The notes beneath the pieces are model-generated. The model saw only the letters and a list, made by a program, of their open reading frames with translations. It ran no database searches and was not told the origin of the DNA. Positions 50,065-58,364 of a DNA stretch of 64,000 nt are shown piece by piece. Position 1 is the stretch's first letter. Every line of letters starts with the position of its first letter. The stretch lies in assembly GCA_964567745.1 (NCBI GenBank), contig CAZMNY010000016.1, positions 93,224 through 157,223 on the forward strand, given 5' to 3'. Both the position numbers and the translations under genes were made by a program. The DNA is from CAZMNY01 sp964567745. Its GTDB lineage: Bacteria; Planctomycetota; Planctomycetia; Pirellulales; Pirellulaceae.

Positions 50065-50814
50065 ATGAACTCAACTTTCCGATCGAGACTCCGCGCCGGC
50101 GAAACTTTATTCGGCACGATGGTCACTCTGCCATGCTCAGCGACCGCCGAAATATTGGCCCATGTTGGATTCGACTGGCTGTTTATCGACGGCGAACACG
50201 GTCCGCTCGACATGACGGACATCATGTCGATCCTTCAAGTTGTCGGAGATCGAGCCGCTGGAATCGTACGCGTTCCCACGCTGGATGAAGCGTCCATCAA
50301 GAGAGTACTCGACATCGGCGCCGCAGGCGTCATTGTTCCTCAAGTCAACACGGTCGAGCAAGCTGAGGATGCGGTTCGATTCGCGCGTTACGCGCCAGAA
50401 GGTGAGCGGGGTGTCGGTTTAGGGAGGGCCCACGGTTACGGAATGCGATTCGAGGAATACCTGAAGACGGCAAATGAGCAAATCACCGTTATTGTTCAAG
50501 CGGAGCATGCCACGGCCGTCGAAAACATCGACGCGATCGCCAAGGTTCCCGGCGTCGACGCGGTGTTGCTCGGACCCTACGATCTCTCGGCAAGCCTCGG
50601 CAAGATGGGGATGATTCACGATCCCGTTGTCACGGGGGCCATCGATCGCATCACAAGCGCCTGCCGTTCGGCCGGCGTACCGACTGGCTACTTCGGCGCG
50701 ACTGCAAAAACCGTGCAGCCCTACATTGAGCAAGGCCACACTTTGATTGTCGCCAGCGTCGACACGTTGCTCATAGGCGGCGCCGCCACGGCCCTGCTCG
50801 AGGAGCTTCGATGA
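50065..50814 (+). CDS. HpcH/HpaI-family aldolase
   Basis: The 249-residue protein has the class II pyruvate aldolase pattern: FDWLFIDGEHGPLD (about 38-51), VRVPTLDEASIKRVLDIGAAGVIVPQVNTVEQA, and PEGERGVGLGRA (about 115-126). A metal-binding glutamate is in VQAEHATAVENID, and LLGPYDLSASLGKMG follows. Enzymes of this type cleave 2-keto-3-deoxy sugar acids or hydroxy-ketoheptanedioate. Its place after a sulfatase on the same strand suggests sugar acid breakdown. The ATG at 50065 matches the conserved start. Confidence 0.92.
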   Translation: MNSTFRSRLRAGETLFGTMVTLPCSATAEILAHVGFDWLFIDGEHGPLDMTDIMSILQVVGDRAAGIVRVPTLDEASIKRVLDIGAAGVIVPQVNTVEQAEDAVRFARYAPEGERGVGLGRAHGYGMRFEEYLKTANEQITVIVQAEHATAVENIDAIAKVPGVDAVLLGPYDLSASLGKMGMIHDPVVTGAIDRITSACRSAGVPTGYFGATAKTVQPYIEQGHTLIVASVDTLLIGGAATALLEELR

Positions 50815-50853
50815 GTCGGCGATTCCGCGAGGGTCTCCAACGCCCAAAGTGAC

Positions 50854-52470
50854 ATGAAGCAGCCTAGGGAATCCAGCACGTCGACCGACGCAATGCGTTT
50901 TGCTAGCCCGAGCGTAGCTTGGTGGATTGCCACGGCGTCAGTGGCCGCCTATTCGCTTTGGCTGAGAACGCCGCTCATGGGCGACAGCTTCTGGCTCGAC
51001 GAACTTCATACGACTTGGGTTATTGGCGGCGACTGGTCCGATCTGGCGCCGCGTTGCCGCATCGGCAATCAAGCGCTGCTCTACTTTTTCGCTCTCAAAG
51101 CGTGGTCGATTTTCGGTAGCAGTGAAGTCTGGCTGCGATTGCCGAGTTTGCTTGCCGGCGCGGGCCTGATCGTCTTCATGATGTGGCAGATTCAACGCGA
51201 CACCGGCTCGCTCGTATCGGCTTCCGTTGTCGGTCTGTTTGCCGCAGCCGACCGCCGTTTCATTTTTTACGCCACCGAGCTGCGACCGTACGCATTTGTT
51301 CAACTGCTTGCCGCGGTTCACGCAACCCTCACGTTACAACTGGCGACGACGTCGTCAAAGTCTGTTCGAATTTCTTGGATTGTTTGCGCAACGGCGCTGT
51401 TCCATTTGCATTACACGGCCGCCTTGTTTTTAGCGGCCGAGGTATGCTGGATTGCGCTGATCCTTGTTTGGCGGCGAAGTTCGAAACGGTGCGTTGCGGA
51501 CCGACTCATCGACCTAGGGGCGTTGGTGGTTCTCGCGTTACCATCGCTTTGGCACCTCGGCGAAATTGCCGATAGACGACATCTTTGGGAGTTGATCGCC
51601 AGCGCCGGCAACCCGCTTTACATTCTGACAATGATCGATGGCCACGTGTACGTCGGGGGTCCGCTGTTTTTTGCGATCGCCGCCGTGACGATGAGCTTCT
51701 GCTGGCGGCGGTTTGCGGGCAACCAGCCCAAGACAACCACATCGCCAGGCAATGACGTCGAGCGGGCGTTGAGTCGATCCGACGAAGCAACTCCGGCTTT
51801 GCTGTGGTTGCTGATCGCGTTACTGCCTGCCGCCGCAGCTTGGTTCGCCTCCGCCATTGAATTGGCGCCTCTGTTTATGTCTCGCTACGTAATCGCAGCT
51901 GCGGTTGGGCCGATGATGTTGGCTGGTCATATCATCTCGGCGACTCGAGGTTGGTGGCGCGTCATCGTCGCCGCCGGCGCACTTGCCATCGTCGTTATGA
52001 CGAGTCAAACGCAAGAGCGTTTCTATGTGTGGGGTGAGGCGATCCACGATCGCCGCGAAGACTGGCGAGGCGCCATCGATTGGGCTTCCGAACAGGCGGC
52101 GGCTGGCGAATCGATCATGCTCGTCCGCTCCGCCTTGCTCGAGTCGGCGTCGCTTGAAGATTCCAGCGACCCTTTGTCGCAGGACTATTTGTTGTTCCCG
52201 GTCCTGGGAACGTACCGGGTCAAAGGCCTCGACCGGACACGTTGCTATAGTCTCTCGACGAGTCCGCCTGAGGCGATAGGCACCGAGGCAATCAATGAGA
52301 TGAAAGAGCGACAGCTCTGTATCTTGGTGATTCGAGGTCGCGCGCGGGATGCCGATGCAATCGCAGCCAATCTAACGCGGCAACTCAGTCGACACGGAAT
52401 CGCCGCAAAAACTCGGTCGAGCGCCGGATTTGGCCTGGTTCATGCTCGCTCGCTCGAACTCGCACACTAA
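50854..52470 (+). CDS. GT-C-type glycosyltransferase-like membrane protein
   Basis: The 538-residue protein has about ten spans, and in the first outer loop DSFWLDELHTTW, the acidic motif of GT39/PMT and ArnT-like enzymes. The RRFIFYATELRPYAF stretch that follows is also typical. The C-terminal 150 residues are soluble, presumably extracytoplasmic. The sugar donor would be a polyprenyl phosphate sugar. It follows the aldolase by 39 bases. Confidence 0.83.
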   Translation: MKQPRESSTSTDAMRFASPSVAWWIATASVAAYSLWLRTPLMGDSFWLDELHTTWVIGGDWSDLAPRCRIGNQALLYFFALKAWSIFGSSEVWLRLPSLLAGAGLIVFMMWQIQRDTGSLVSASVVGLFAAADRRFIFYATELRPYAFVQLLAAVHATLTLQLATTSSKSVRISWIVCATALFHLHYTAALFLAAEVCWIALILVWRRSSKRCVADRLIDLGALVVLALPSLWHLGEIADRRHLWELIASAGNPLYILTMIDGHVYVGGPLFFAIAAVTMSFCWRRFAGNQPKTTTSPGNDVERALSRSDEATPALLWLLIALLPAAAAWFASAIELAPLFMSRYVIAAAVGPMMLAGHIISATRGWWRVIVAAGALAIVVMTSQTQERFYVWGEAIHDRREDWRGAIDWASEQAAAGESIMLVRSALLESASLEDSSDPLSQDYLLFPVLGTYRVKGLDRTRCYSLSTSPPEAIGTEAINEMKERQLCILVIRGRARDADAIAANLTRQLSRHGIAAKTRSSAGFGLVHARSLELAH

Positions 52471-52479
52471 CCGTATCGC

Positions 52480-53271
52480 TCAATACTGCCCCTGTCGACG
52501 TTCTTTCGACGGAAGAATTTCCAAACACGTCGTCCACCAGCCAGTTCGAATCGTCTGCACAAACTCACAGGGGAGACGCTCCGACTCCATTTCTCGAGCC
52601 AATCGCTCGTGATCGTAGACGACCGGAATAAACTCGACTCGAAGCCCCGTCCGATCATCGTATTCGAACACGGTGTACCAAACGTTCGTCGCTCCGTCGT
52701 TTTCCGGCCGACCGAGAACTCCAACATTGACAAATTGACGACCACCGTCGAGCTTACGGCACCACTTGAGTCCGGTGTGAGTTGCCGCAATCACGTCAAC
52801 GTTCTTGCGGCGAACCAGATGATTGAGAAATGCTGTTGATGTCGTTGATTCCCAGAGAAACTCATTCACCCTGCGCGGGCTTCCATGACAAAGGAGAATG
52901 TTGAGCGGGCCGAGCGAGATACGTCGCTGTGCCGGTAGTCCCGCCATGAATTCGCGGTTGGCCGCTGACGTCTTTTCGAGCGTGTAGTCGTAGCTGATCT
53001 GAGCGAAATGATTGTCGCGAGGGTCGGTATAGCCGCACTGGCAATCATCCAATTGATTGCCGATCGAGTCGTCGTAATTGCCTTGCAGACACATCACGCC
53101 CGCATCGTGAAGCTGCGGAAACACGCGATCTGGATGAGGGCCGAAGGCGCCCATGTCGCCAAGACAGTAGATCGCGTCGACGCCTCGCCCTTGAGCATCG
53201 AGAATCGCCGAGGCCAAGGCGAGATAGTTGCTGTATACGCCCCCGAAACAGGCGATGCGTTCTTTCGCCAT
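52480..53271 (-). CDS. Metallophosphoesterase (calcineurin-like)
   Basis: The 263-residue protein has the two-metal phosphoesterase motifs: YCLGDMGAFGPHPD (about 36-49), GNYDDSIG (about 64-71), LLCHGSPR, and a late ATHTGLKW in place of the usual GHTH. The DHDAR-type first motif is altered to GGVYSN at residues 11-16, so one metal-binding aspartate/histidine pair is missing or replaced. The ATG at 53271 follows the radical SAM stop by two bases (TGACGATG) and has AGG seven bases upstream; a TTG at 53277 overlapping that stop is also possible. This gene ends an operon with the radical SAM and flavoprotein genes. Confidence 0.85.
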   Translation of the reverse strand: MAKERIACFGGVYSNYLALASAILDAQGRGVDAIYCLGDMGAFGPHPDRVFPQLHDAGVMCLQGNYDDSIGNQLDDCQCGYTDPRDNHFAQISYDYTLEKTSAANREFMAGLPAQRRISLGPLNILLCHGSPRRVNEFLWESTTSTAFLNHLVRRKNVDVIAATHTGLKWCRKLDGGRQFVNVGVLGRPENDGATNVWYTVFEYDDRTGLRVEFIPVVYDHERLAREMESERLPCEFVQTIRTGWWTTCLEILPSKERRQGQY

Positions 53272-53273
53272 CG

Positions 53274-54254
53274 TCAAGCCTGCCTGCCCGAGTCATTCGA
53301 TGTCGAGTCATTCGGTGCCGAGTCAATGGCATCCAGACTGCGTTGGTCGTGCTGGGCATTCGAGGCCAAGCCGCTCGAGGCGTTGCTGCAGATCGAGCCG
53401 TACTGGTAGCAGGTGTAGCAAGCGCCCTGGTCGAGCGTGAATTCACGTTGGCTGGCCGACGCGAGTGAATCTCCCAGCAGCGAATCCGGCGACTCGATTA
53501 GAATCGGGCAGACATGGACTCCCCGGTCCGTGACAATGCGGCTGTGCTCACACACCAGTTGTGTCTCGTCAAAATCGTCGAACATGTCGAGAGTGATGCG
53601 TTCGCTATCGCGATAGCCATGCGAACGTTCCTCCTCGGCGCCAATCTGAAGCGTGGGCAAGATCTTCAGGCGAGGTCGCGCATAACCGGCTGCCTTGAGC
53701 GAATCGACAAATCGCCCGACGACCTCGAGCTCTTGCTCTTCCGGCCATGTCCGCGCCGCTGTGATAATCGGCAAAAAGTCGTGCTCGACAAGTTTGACGA
53801 CGCCTCGGATGGCGCGGTCAAAAACGCCTTCTCCGCGGATTGGATCGTTCGTCGCCGCGTCAAAACCGTCTATCGAAACGCGAAACTCCAAACTGTAGAG
53901 GCCGCGTCGTTCAGCCGCCTGCAATTCTTCGAGCCACTCGTCCTTGAGCACGGTCCCGTTGGTAAGAACTGTAGCCGGACCGTGCTCAAGTGTTTCCACA
54001 AGGATGGCTGTCATGTCCGGATTCAGAAACGGCTCGCCGCCAGTAAAGTAGAACTCCTTAACACCGAGCTCAGCCGCCTCTTTCAATCGCTTGCGGACTT
54101 CCTTCAAACTGAGGAACTTGAAATTGTCGTTCTTCGGGTGACAACTGATGAAACAATGGTGGCAGGTCAGATTGCAGAGCGTGCCGGCAACTTGAAACCA
54201 AAGATGGTCAAGGTGACTGAGAGCAATGCGAGGCGAAGCGGACGAATCGATCAT
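53274..54254 (-). CDS. Radical SAM protein with SPASM-like C-terminal cysteines
   Basis: The 326-residue protein has the radical SAM motif CNLTCHHC (about 29-36), a GGEP SAM motif in FYFTGGEPFLNPD, and SLEFRVSIDGFD. The C-terminal cysteines in VCEHSRIV, GVHVCPILIE and ACYTCYQYGSICS suggest one or two auxiliary Fe-S clusters as in SPASM/twitch proteins. A Ser/Asn/Asp-rich tail follows. The ATG at 54254 overlaps the flavoprotein stop by four bases (ATGA). The substrate is not known. Peptide-modifying enzymes often have this layout, but I find no precursor peptide. Confidence 0.9.
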   Translation of the reverse strand: MIDSSASPRIALSHLDHLWFQVAGTLCNLTCHHCFISCHPKNDNFKFLSLKEVRKRLKEAAELGVKEFYFTGGEPFLNPDMTAILVETLEHGPATVLTNGTVLKDEWLEELQAAERRGLYSLEFRVSIDGFDAATNDPIRGEGVFDRAIRGVVKLVEHDFLPIITAARTWPEEQELEVVGRFVDSLKAAGYARPRLKILPTLQIGAEEERSHGYRDSERITLDMFDDFDETQLVCEHSRIVTDRGVHVCPILIESPDSLLGDSLASASQREFTLDQGACYTCYQYGSICSNASSGLASNAQHDQRSLDAIDSAPNDSTSNDSGRQA

Positions 54255-55546
54255 GATGGAAGCGTCTTGGCCCCGGCGTAGAGGTCCAAGGTGCTGCGCT
54301 GGCCGATCAGCGAAAACAAATCGCGAATCTGTTCGAGCCCTTGAGCGAATAGAAACTTCGAGCTTCGACCGTAGCTCTTGGCGCCGAGAATGTAAAAATT
54401 GGGCTCGGGGCAAACCAGCGTCTCGGCGCGGCTTTTCGATTGGTCAAGGCAGTCGCCGCTTGAATTGGCCATCAGCTCCGCCGCTAACTTGATCGGACCA
54501 TCCGTGGCGTAGCAGCGATGAACTTGCAGGTCCTCGCAGAGAGACCAATCGCCGCGATAGCCGACGTTGGCCACCACGCGGTCAACGACTTCACACCGAA
54601 CTGAGTGCGCCGGATGCTCGGCATCGGTCTCGCTGGATTCGATTGGAACTTGAATGTCAACGCGGATCCGGCCATCGACTTTGCTTACTTGCTTAACAAT
54701 GCCAGCGATCCCCGTGATCGCTCCCGACTCGGCCAGCTCGTTGGCCTTGCGGCCAAGTTGGTCGCGCGATGTCAAACGATCATTTTCGATCAGAGCGATC
54801 GGCGACGTTGAAAATCGACTGGGCCGCCGTAGCCACAACAATTCTCCCTGCTCATCGGGAGTTTGCCCGAGCAGTTCAGCGAGCGCGGAGATGGTCGTGG
54901 CGGCGGAGTATCCCGATCCGACAACAAGCGTTCGTTTTCCGGCATAGCAGTCACGGTCGGCGCCGAGCACATCGGGCACGCCATATTCGATGTCATCCCG
55001 CAAGGTCGTTTCACCCAGTGCCGGCGTCCCGCCGGGGCCCAGCCAATTTGGTTCGCGAAACACACCGCTGCAATCGATGACGATGTCGGCTTGAGATCGA
55101 CCCTCCGTGCCATCTTTTGACTGGTAGAGAATCTGGAAGCCATCTTCGCCCCGTTCAACATCGCCGGGCGCCTCCGGCTTCAGCCAATGGGTCCTGCCGA
55201 CTCGCGTCACTCGCGTGTTGGTGCGAATGTGGTCGGCGACGAGATCGGTCCGCGACAGCGGCAAAAGGAAACGCTCAACCCACTCGTTGCCAGTAAGCAA
55301 TTCATCATCGCGGGGCGGCTCGAACGATTCGTCTTGAGCATAGAGCGCGGCTAGAGCGAGCGAGGATCGATTCATTTCGAAATCGCTAAACATTCGAACA
55401 TGGCCCCAACGTTTTACCGAATTAGCCACCTCGCCTTGCTCAAACAGCTCGACTTCGAAGCCAAGAAACCGAGCGTACAAAGCGGTTTCCAGGCCGATTG
55501 GCCCCGCGCCGAGGATTGCGATTTTCGCTGGAGTATCCATTGCCAT
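54251..55546 (-). CDS. FAD/NAD(P)-binding flavoprotein, monooxygenase-like
   Basis: The 431-residue protein has an N-terminal FAD dinucleotide-binding motif ILGAGPIGLETALYA (about 10-24) and a second nucleotide-binding glycine motif LVVGSGYSAATT (about 210-221). This two-domain layout is that of flavin monooxygenases and of lysine/ornithine N-hydroxylase-like proteins. The IDCSGVFREPNWLGPGG block between them fits. It overlaps the radical SAM gene by four bases. It may prepare or oxidise the substrate of that enzyme. Confidence 0.85.
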   Translation of the reverse strand: MAMDTPAKIAILGAGPIGLETALYARFLGFEVELFEQGEVANSVKRWGHVRMFSDFEMNRSSLALAALYAQDESFEPPRDDELLTGNEWVERFLLPLSRTDLVADHIRTNTRVTRVGRTHWLKPEAPGDVERGEDGFQILYQSKDGTEGRSQADIVIDCSGVFREPNWLGPGGTPALGETTLRDDIEYGVPDVLGADRDCYAGKRTLVVGSGYSAATTISALAELLGQTPDEQGELLWLRRPSRFSTSPIALIENDRLTSRDQLGRKANELAESGAITGIAGIVKQVSKVDGRIRVDIQVPIESSETDAEHPAHSVRCEVVDRVVANVGYRGDWSLCEDLQVHRCYATDGPIKLAAELMANSSGDCLDQSKSRAETLVCPEPNFYILGAKSYGRSSKFLFAQGLEQIRDLFSLIGQRSTLDLYAGAKTLPS

Positions 55547-55754
55547 GCAGCCGCGTCCGTTTCTATGAAATCGACATTGTTCGGATGTGGCGAATTCGCT
55601 TCTGCGTTTGAGCGAACACCACGCCTATTATCGTGAGACTTCCAGAACGTTCTGTGAAGTAGTGAACAGGCAGTTTTGCAAAACCGTTCCGCGGCCATCG
55701 ACGAGTGAGAATCGTCATGGCCATCTCGACCAAACTCAAACATCTCAATCAAAT
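55547..55754 (-). other. Leader of the flavoprotein operon
   Basis: This 208-base stretch contains the near-perfect inverted repeat at 55638-55660, and presumably the promoter of the flavoprotein/radical SAM/phosphoesterase operon. Confidence 0.45.
55638..55660. promoter_or_regulatory. Extended inverted repeat, candidate operator
   Basis: ACTTC-CAGAACGTTCTG-T-GAAGT. The central 12 bases are a perfect palindrome and the outer five-base arms also match after a one-base offset. It lies 92-114 bases upstream of the flavoprotein ATG. Confidence 0.5.
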
Positions 55755-56879
55755 TCAACCGCGAGTCGGTGAAAACGAACTCAAGTCGATCTCGGGCGAC
55801 TCGCCGCAGATCAGCTGAGCGAGAACGCGTGCGGTCCCGGGCGCCAGGTGGAGTCCGCTGCGAAAGTGGCCGGTTGCGACGAACAGATTGGCGAGGTCAG
55901 TCGCGGCACCGATGTAGGGAAAGCCATCGAACGAGGCAGGTCGTAAACCGGACCAGGATCTCTCGAGATTGGCTTCGCTGAGAGAGTCGACAAGTCCTTC
56001 AGCAAACCGTCGAAGCGAGAGGACCATTTTCTCGGTCGTACCCGTGGCGAATCCCACTTCTTCCTCAGAGGACCCTGCCAGCACATGGCCGTCGTCGCGA
56101 GCGACGATGTACCTCGAGCCGACATTGAGGATTCGGCTGATCGGCGGTTTCGGGCAACGGTACAACAGCATCTGACCGCGTACAGGAAAGACGCCGTTGC
56201 TTATTCCAACTGAATCGAGCAGTTGAAGCGACCAGGCGCCGGCCGCGACGCAGACGGCTTGTGCATCATAGGGTCCGTCGGCCGTCTGAACTTGAACACG
56301 CCCATCATCGATTCGCGAAAGCGAGAGCGCCCCGCGATGCTCACATATTTCGACGTCGCGCGCGAGGCAACCGGCGGCCATCGCTTGGAGGTGCCTGGGG
56401 TTTCTGAGCTGCAATTCATCGCGAAAATAGACTGCCGAGCGGATCGCGTCGTTCTTCACCGCGTTACTCAACGCCGGCTCGAACGATGTCAGCTCGCTAA
56501 GTTCTATTCGCGTCGGTTCGACACCATGCTCTTCATACAAGCTCGTCATACCCGCAAGCGAAGCCGCTTCGCCACCACTCGTCGCCAAATAGAGACCGCC
56601 GCTGTGCCTCAATCCGGTATCCATTCCAGTTTCGCTTAACAGCTGAGCCGCCCACTCTTCATGCATCGAATGACTGAGTGTGCGAAGTTGATCGAGCGGA
56701 TCTGAAATATTCTCACGAAGGGGCGGAGGCAGGATACCGGCGCCCGCCCAAGATGCCGCGCGACCAGTTCGCTCCGTTTCCAACAGCGTCACACGACGAC
56801 CCTTGCCCGCCAACTCGTAGGCCAAAGAAAGACCGACGACGCCGCCGCCAATAACAAGACAATCGTGCTCACGCGACAT
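55755..56879 (-). CDS. FAD-dependent glycine oxidase, ThiO-like
   Basis: The 374-residue protein is a D-amino-acid-oxidase-fold flavoenzyme: the FAD motif CLVIGGGVVGLSLAYELAGKG (about 6-26), AASWAGAGILPP typical of ThiO, and near the C terminus WSGLRPASFDGFPYIG and ATGHFRSGLHLAPGTARVLAQLI. ThiO oxidises glycine to the imine used for the thiazole of thiamine. No thiS or thiG is adjacent; thiC is 20 kb away. The ATG at 56879 is my choice; a TTG at 56891 overlaps the upstream stop (TTGA) and would add four residues. Confidence 0.88.
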   Translation of the reverse strand: MSREHDCLVIGGGVVGLSLAYELAGKGRRVTLLETERTGRAASWAGAGILPPPLRENISDPLDQLRTLSHSMHEEWAAQLLSETGMDTGLRHSGGLYLATSGGEAASLAGMTSLYEEHGVEPTRIELSELTSFEPALSNAVKNDAIRSAVYFRDELQLRNPRHLQAMAAGCLARDVEICEHRGALSLSRIDDGRVQVQTADGPYDAQAVCVAAGAWSLQLLDSVGISNGVFPVRGQMLLYRCPKPPISRILNVGSRYIVARDDGHVLAGSSEEEVGFATGTTEKMVLSLRRFAEGLVDSLSEANLERSWSGLRPASFDGFPYIGAATDLANLFVATGHFRSGLHLAPGTARVLAQLICGESPEIDLSSFSPTRG

Positions 56880-56887
56880 AAGCTGAA

Positions 56888-57568
56888 TCAATCAGTGCGA
56901 GTATCTGCGGAAGTTTTAAACAAGTCGGAAATCGAGACGCTTAGCTTGGCCAGATGCACATCGTCGACGTCGGCGATCTCCGCTTGCAAACGGTTGAGGT
57001 CCGCGGCTCGATCGACATCAAACCAAGTCGATAGGACAGTGAATTCAATCCGAGCGGCGTCGAGCATGGCGGCGGTTTGACAAAAGACGTCTTCGCTTCC
57101 CCAATTGACGCCGCCAAATATCGGCGGCGTGTTCCGTCGCGCCCCGACAAGATAGTATCCTCCGTCCTCGGAAGGTCCAATCACAACGGACCGATCGTCA
57201 AGCGACCTGAATGCTTGCTGAACGAGCTCGGCTGGAAGCGACGGGCTATCCGCTCCGATTAGGACGATTTTGTCAGCTCCCGCTTCAAATCCCCGTTCAA
57301 AAAAGTCGTGCATTCTCGCGCCCAAATCGCCGTCCGACTGGGCGTGTCGCTCCCAACTCGCGGAAAGGCCCGAAAACGCTTCGCCGGCATCAGGCGGCGA
57401 GTAGTACAGTAATTGTCTGTCCGCGACAGCCTGGAATCGATTCAGCAGCGTGGTCAGGAACAAACGATGCAGTTCTGCGGCTGCGTCGTCGCCGATCGTT
57501 GCGGCGAGCCGCGTCTTCACGCGCCCCGGCGTCCAGTGCTTCGCAAATATCCCAAAACAGTTAGGCAC
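56888..57568 (-). CDS. TIGR04282-family glycosyltransferase-like protein (DUF2064)
   Basis: The 226-residue protein has the pattern FAKHWTPGRVKTRLAATIG, then ADKIVLIGADSPSLPAELVQQAF, GPSEDGGYYLVG, and FDVDRAADLNRL. The family was named from its link to radical SAM and selenodomain genes, and includes enzymes in arsenosugar pathways. The nucleotidyltransferase-like fold suggests a sugar transferase. A radical SAM gene lies three genes downstream on the same strand. The start is a GTG. Confidence 0.88.
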   Translation of the reverse strand: MPNCFGIFAKHWTPGRVKTRLAATIGDDAAAELHRLFLTTLLNRFQAVADRQLLYYSPPDAGEAFSGLSASWERHAQSDGDLGARMHDFFERGFEAGADKIVLIGADSPSLPAELVQQAFRSLDDRSVVIGPSEDGGYYLVGARRNTPPIFGGVNWGSEDVFCQTAAMLDAARIEFTVLSTWFDVDRAADLNRLQAEIADVDDVHLAKLSVSISDLFKTSADTRTD

Positions 57569-57619
57569 AGGTCTTTTTTCGTCGCGTGACGCGCTAGTTG
57601 CGAATCCAGAGTTGCGAGT

Positions 57620-57660
57620 GTTGTGGTTCTACGCGTTGTGGTTCTACGCGTTGTGGTTCC
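57620..57660. repeat. 15-base tandem repeat at the 3-prime end of the glutaredoxin-like gene
   Basis: GTTGTGGTTCTACGC occurs twice exactly (57620-57634, 57635-57649) and partly a third time. It covers the last codons and stop of the glutaredoxin-like gene on the minus strand. Confidence 0.85.
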
Positions 57661-57949
57661 TAATTCGCCGAAGAAGCACGCGATTCACCCGACCTCGAAA
57701 ACGCTCCTTGCCATCGATAACGACCACGGGAATAAGCGACCCGTAGCGATCGGTCAAATCGGCATCCTGTTCGACATCGATTAGTTCTACTCGGAAGCCT
57801 TCCTCTTTCAACATGACAACGGCCTCGACACACAGTCCGCACCCGGCACGCGTATAGACTTGAGCGAGTCGTTTCGGGTCTTCTTCGGCGACGCGCCGTC
57901 GCCAAAAGAGCCGCCGCCATCCTGCAAAAAACACGGCTTGGCCACCCAT
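57644..57949 (-). CDS. Glutaredoxin-like protein
   Basis: The 101-residue protein has a basic, hydrophobic N terminus and then a glutaredoxin-like fold: VYTRAGCGLCVEAVVMLKEEG with active site CGLC (about 37-40), VELIDVEQDADL, and IPVVVIDGKERFRGRV with the cis-proline. It resembles the small DUF836 family. The last residues are coded by the tandem repeat. It precedes the TIGR04282 gene by 75 bases on the same strand and is probably the first gene of this cluster. Confidence 0.82.
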   Translation of the reverse strand: MGGQAVFFAGWRRLFWRRRVAEEDPKRLAQVYTRAGCGLCVEAVVMLKEEGFRVELIDVEQDADLTDRYGSLIPVVVIDGKERFRGRVNRVLLRRIRNHNA

Positions 57950-58364
57950 TGGCCGCTTACCGGCCGATTCGAGTTCGATCCCCTTTCAAGCTGGTTGCAG
58001 CTTATCAGAAACGTGCGACTACGAATCGTACGCCGATCGGCGCCCAGTTAGTGCGAGCGAAAAAAGATCGTCGCGAGTTGTCCATCAGGGGTCGATCCAA
58101 CGATGAATCTCTGGCGAAGTGGCGTTGAAACGACGCGAATGGTAACGATTGTAGCGATTGGCGCTATAACGAAATTAGCCCGGGCGCTGGAAACCTTGCT
58201 GATGCCTTGATACGCTGGAACGTGGGCCCCGTCTGGCAAATTACCGCCCTGCATTAATTGAATACACAGGACGCCGCTTCTCTACTGTTCGCACTTTCGC
58301 TCTGGTCGTTGTTTCGCGTTTTCCGACAACTTCGCCCCACCTGTTAGGACGGCGTATTAACCCA
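57950..58364. other. Divergent intergenic region between the glutaredoxin-like gene and the kinase
   Basis: This 415-base stretch should hold both promoters. A 68-residue frame on the minus strand (58048-58254) is open but I see no ribosome site or protein-like features that support it. Confidence 0.4.

Noticed and set aside
58048..58254. 68-residue minus-strand frame between the glutaredoxin-like gene and the kinase
   Set aside because: No ribosome site, no recognisable composition, and placed in a divergent promoter region.
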